The position numbers and the translations under genes are program-made. From JBAZWE01 sp041658605 (lineage in GTDB: Bacteria; Actinomycetota; Thermoleophilia; BMS3ABIN01), in NCBI GenBank assembly GCA_041658605.1, contig JBAZZU010000054.1:1-6877 (forward strand): a stretch of DNA of 6,877 nucleotides, read 5' to 3'. This document shows positions 6,501 to 6,877 of this stretch, one piece after another; the stretch's first letter is position 1; each line of letters starts with the position of its first letter. The notes beneath the pieces are model-generated. The model was not told the DNA's origin and searched no databases. It saw only the letters and a program-made list of their open reading frames with translations.

Positions 6501-6877
6501 ATATAGAGTCTCCACTTGTCTTCGTTAGGGTAGAGCGCAAAGTAATAGAAATCCGTGCTGGTGCCGTCTGAGCGGACGATAAGGCCGGCTGAAGCGGCTG
6601 CCGCGGCGGTTTCGCGTATTCGGACCGTTGCTTCGACTGAATAGCTGTTCCAGCTATCATCACCAGTCGTGAGGACGTCGCTGTTGTAAACATCCTCGTA
6701 AGGCCTCTCGGCGTTGATGCCGTAAAAATCGGATGCTATGTTCAATGGGAGGGTCTCGCTGAAGGCCGATGCAGGATCCAGCATTGATGGCAGGGTCAGT
6801 GCGAACAGAAGTGCAATGAACAGCATGGCCGCGTGATGATATTTATTACCAGGACATTTGTGGATATGAGGTACCAT
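3578..6877 (-). CDS. Secreted TIM-barrel glycoside hydrolase (clan GH-A-like) with four C-terminal WTWYD repeats
   Basis: This 1,099-residue protein is probably an extracellular polysaccharide- or glycan-cleaving enzyme; its substrate cannot be read from the sequence. Residues 1-38 look like a signal peptide (hydrophobic stretch about 17-30, likely cleavage after A-S-A38). Residues about 48-200 look like a concanavalin-type beta-sandwich, often carbohydrate-binding. Residues about 205-635 look like a (beta/alpha)8 barrel: RYVRFKLSW, EIVPIVMSTPGW, YFEIGPEFNM, FDVLNFHTF, IWLSETGFPS and KVFWWQAYDN fit successive strands. E371 would be the acid/base and E554 the nucleophile. The usual Asn before the acid/base is Pro370. 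Cys pairs 414/417 (C-A-G-C) and 518/525 may form disulfides, fitting export. Residues 642-1096 are four WTWYD repeats. The ATG is the last codon of the window; the signal peptide supports it, but a start further upstream cannot be excluded. It lies 247 bases upstream of the amidase gene, whose C-terminal repeats are paralogous. Closest named relatives may be GH39- or GH113-like; the family is not certain. Confidence 0.82.
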   Translation of the reverse strand: MVPHIHKCPGNKYHHAAMLFIALLFALTLPSMLDPASAFSETLPLNIASDFYGINAERPYEDVYNSDVLTTGDDSWNSYSVEATVRIRETAAAAASAGLIVRSDGTSTDFYYFALYPNEDKWRLYIPGALDPLEGDCEIGLSPQSYDLKATVTGSSIIVYINGAEVRSTSDTRRTFGKAGLRIKSADAEFSNVRVNDELQDLSGWGAAHTVAWSGITGNAARGNVLLDKSLLASPELSPELDNRFSMMEAMGARYVRFKLSWADNQPQSTNQPYSWLYADAFAIAAHRYNLEIVPIVMSTPGWAVKPEYRGTPYYQAYPPVDISGNLDTTGFSQFTAAAVSRYKRGGQLGALLGWSSSFEGQATYFEIGPEFNMGIIYELKGGQWKPVNAGWLGELSEYVDLLKAGHDAVKNTCAGCLVLNGAAADDTITNYFIGDDPGRNDGYLPYLDSSRLRNPDGTLAWRQTAWQGIDDLYDEIEKRPAPDNYPARYFDVLNFHTFMWKGFTAEWPDTVDRYVNCSYYSSQCWAAWYEKRLEEVVRVMGEHNDARDIWLSETGFPSARPSNDNLGFLGFLSEYRQSQALQTVYSQAARFPAVKKVFWWQAYDNEYSGNLGLLRRDLSPKPSYVRFGRMTGKTLSSRSTFAFTWYDNVGGDNWVLMANPSSTPTDAWFDMTVAGIESDLEGFNSGLVTAGQSVTPRYPGLIGGPVEVGCQAENKLLVSQRTLWPAGGNSLEEVIGTDTDKLSDHYYWTWYDNKSPGWLNWVIVSNLGDAPIYYRIKIAGTGKAQYLIEGDDMGSILPGQSTSTRFDLKGGPVEVETCANTFTDYIMPCASPADAIASQRVLSNAGTAREAFNEVPGVREDDLSNDYLWTWYDNVSAGAYDWVLIANPDAVTTIHYRITVKGEVPTEMIEGDPTGEILPGTNVTPRIMNTSSGPLEVKTCKQPFEETGGTCSDPPDDTAKAIASQRTLWGPSFEEVPGYPRSALASDYHWTWYDQYDAGTYDWIHIINTNTDPAETIDYSITVGGVAPSPVVEGASYGTIEPGELVHPRFLKRGGPVEVRTWRHGGDWNIPADRRDVMTSQRVLWHGYFNEVLGTAST
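3590..4954 (-). repeat. Four WTWYD repeats of the glycosidase
   Basis: Units lie at about 4643-4954, 4277-4642, 3914-4276 and 3590-3913. The first begins F-A-F-T-W-Y-D instead of the canonical Y-x-W-T-W-Y-D; the others begin YYWTWYD, YLWTWYD and YHWTWYD in the same order as units 2-4 of the amidase. Position-specific phrases are shared with the amidase: NKSPGWLNWV in unit 2, NVSAGA and SNAGTA before and in unit 3, WGPSFEEVPG before unit 4, and SQRVLWHGYFNEVLGT at the end. Similarity to the amidase copy is strong from 4696 down to 3590 (amidase 1293 down to 211) and stops abruptly after the final L-G-T. Confidence 0.88.

Overview
The window reads as bacterial chromosome of fairly high GC content. 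The two large proteins have an architecture I associate with uncultured, deep-branching Actinomycetota: secreted, multidomain, with C-terminal arrays of a repeat starting Y-x-W-T-W-Y-D. That lineage guess rests on recalled resemblance of the repeat and of a LuxR-type regulator tail, not on a search. Everything convincing is on the minus strand, so the order of reading is right to left.

Layout. (1) 3578-6877: a 1,099-residue exported protein with a signal peptide, a concanavalin-like beta-sandwich, a TIM-barrel glycosidase of the clan GH-A type, and four WTWYD repeats. Its start codon is the last codon of the window, so its promoter is not visible. (2) 3331-3577: a 247-base, AT-richer gap holding an imperfect 35-base dyad, a candidate promoter overlapping it, and a 12-base palindrome. 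(3) 190-3330: a 1,045-residue exported N-acetylmuramoyl-L-alanine amidase (PGRP/Amidase_2 fold, zinc ligands intact), followed by two DUF5018-like beta-sandwich domains and four WTWYD repeats. (4) 1-189: no complete gene. It contains a short hairpin and a small remnant of the C-terminal end of a LuxR/NarL-type regulator.

The main story is the relationship between the two genes. Their catalytic heads are unrelated: one cuts glycosidic bonds, the other the sugar-peptide bond of peptidoglycan. Their last three repeats match position by position (second with second, third with third, fourth with fourth), with near-identical DNA in places about 3.38 kb apart. This points to duplication or exchange of a whole C-terminal cassette with different enzymes placed in front of it. 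I see no sortase motif, LysM, SLH or C-terminal membrane anchor, so the repeats are the best candidate for keeping both enzymes at the cell surface or on a shared ligand. That function is inference.

I find no RNA genes, CRISPR array, insertion sequence or phage-like gene in the window.
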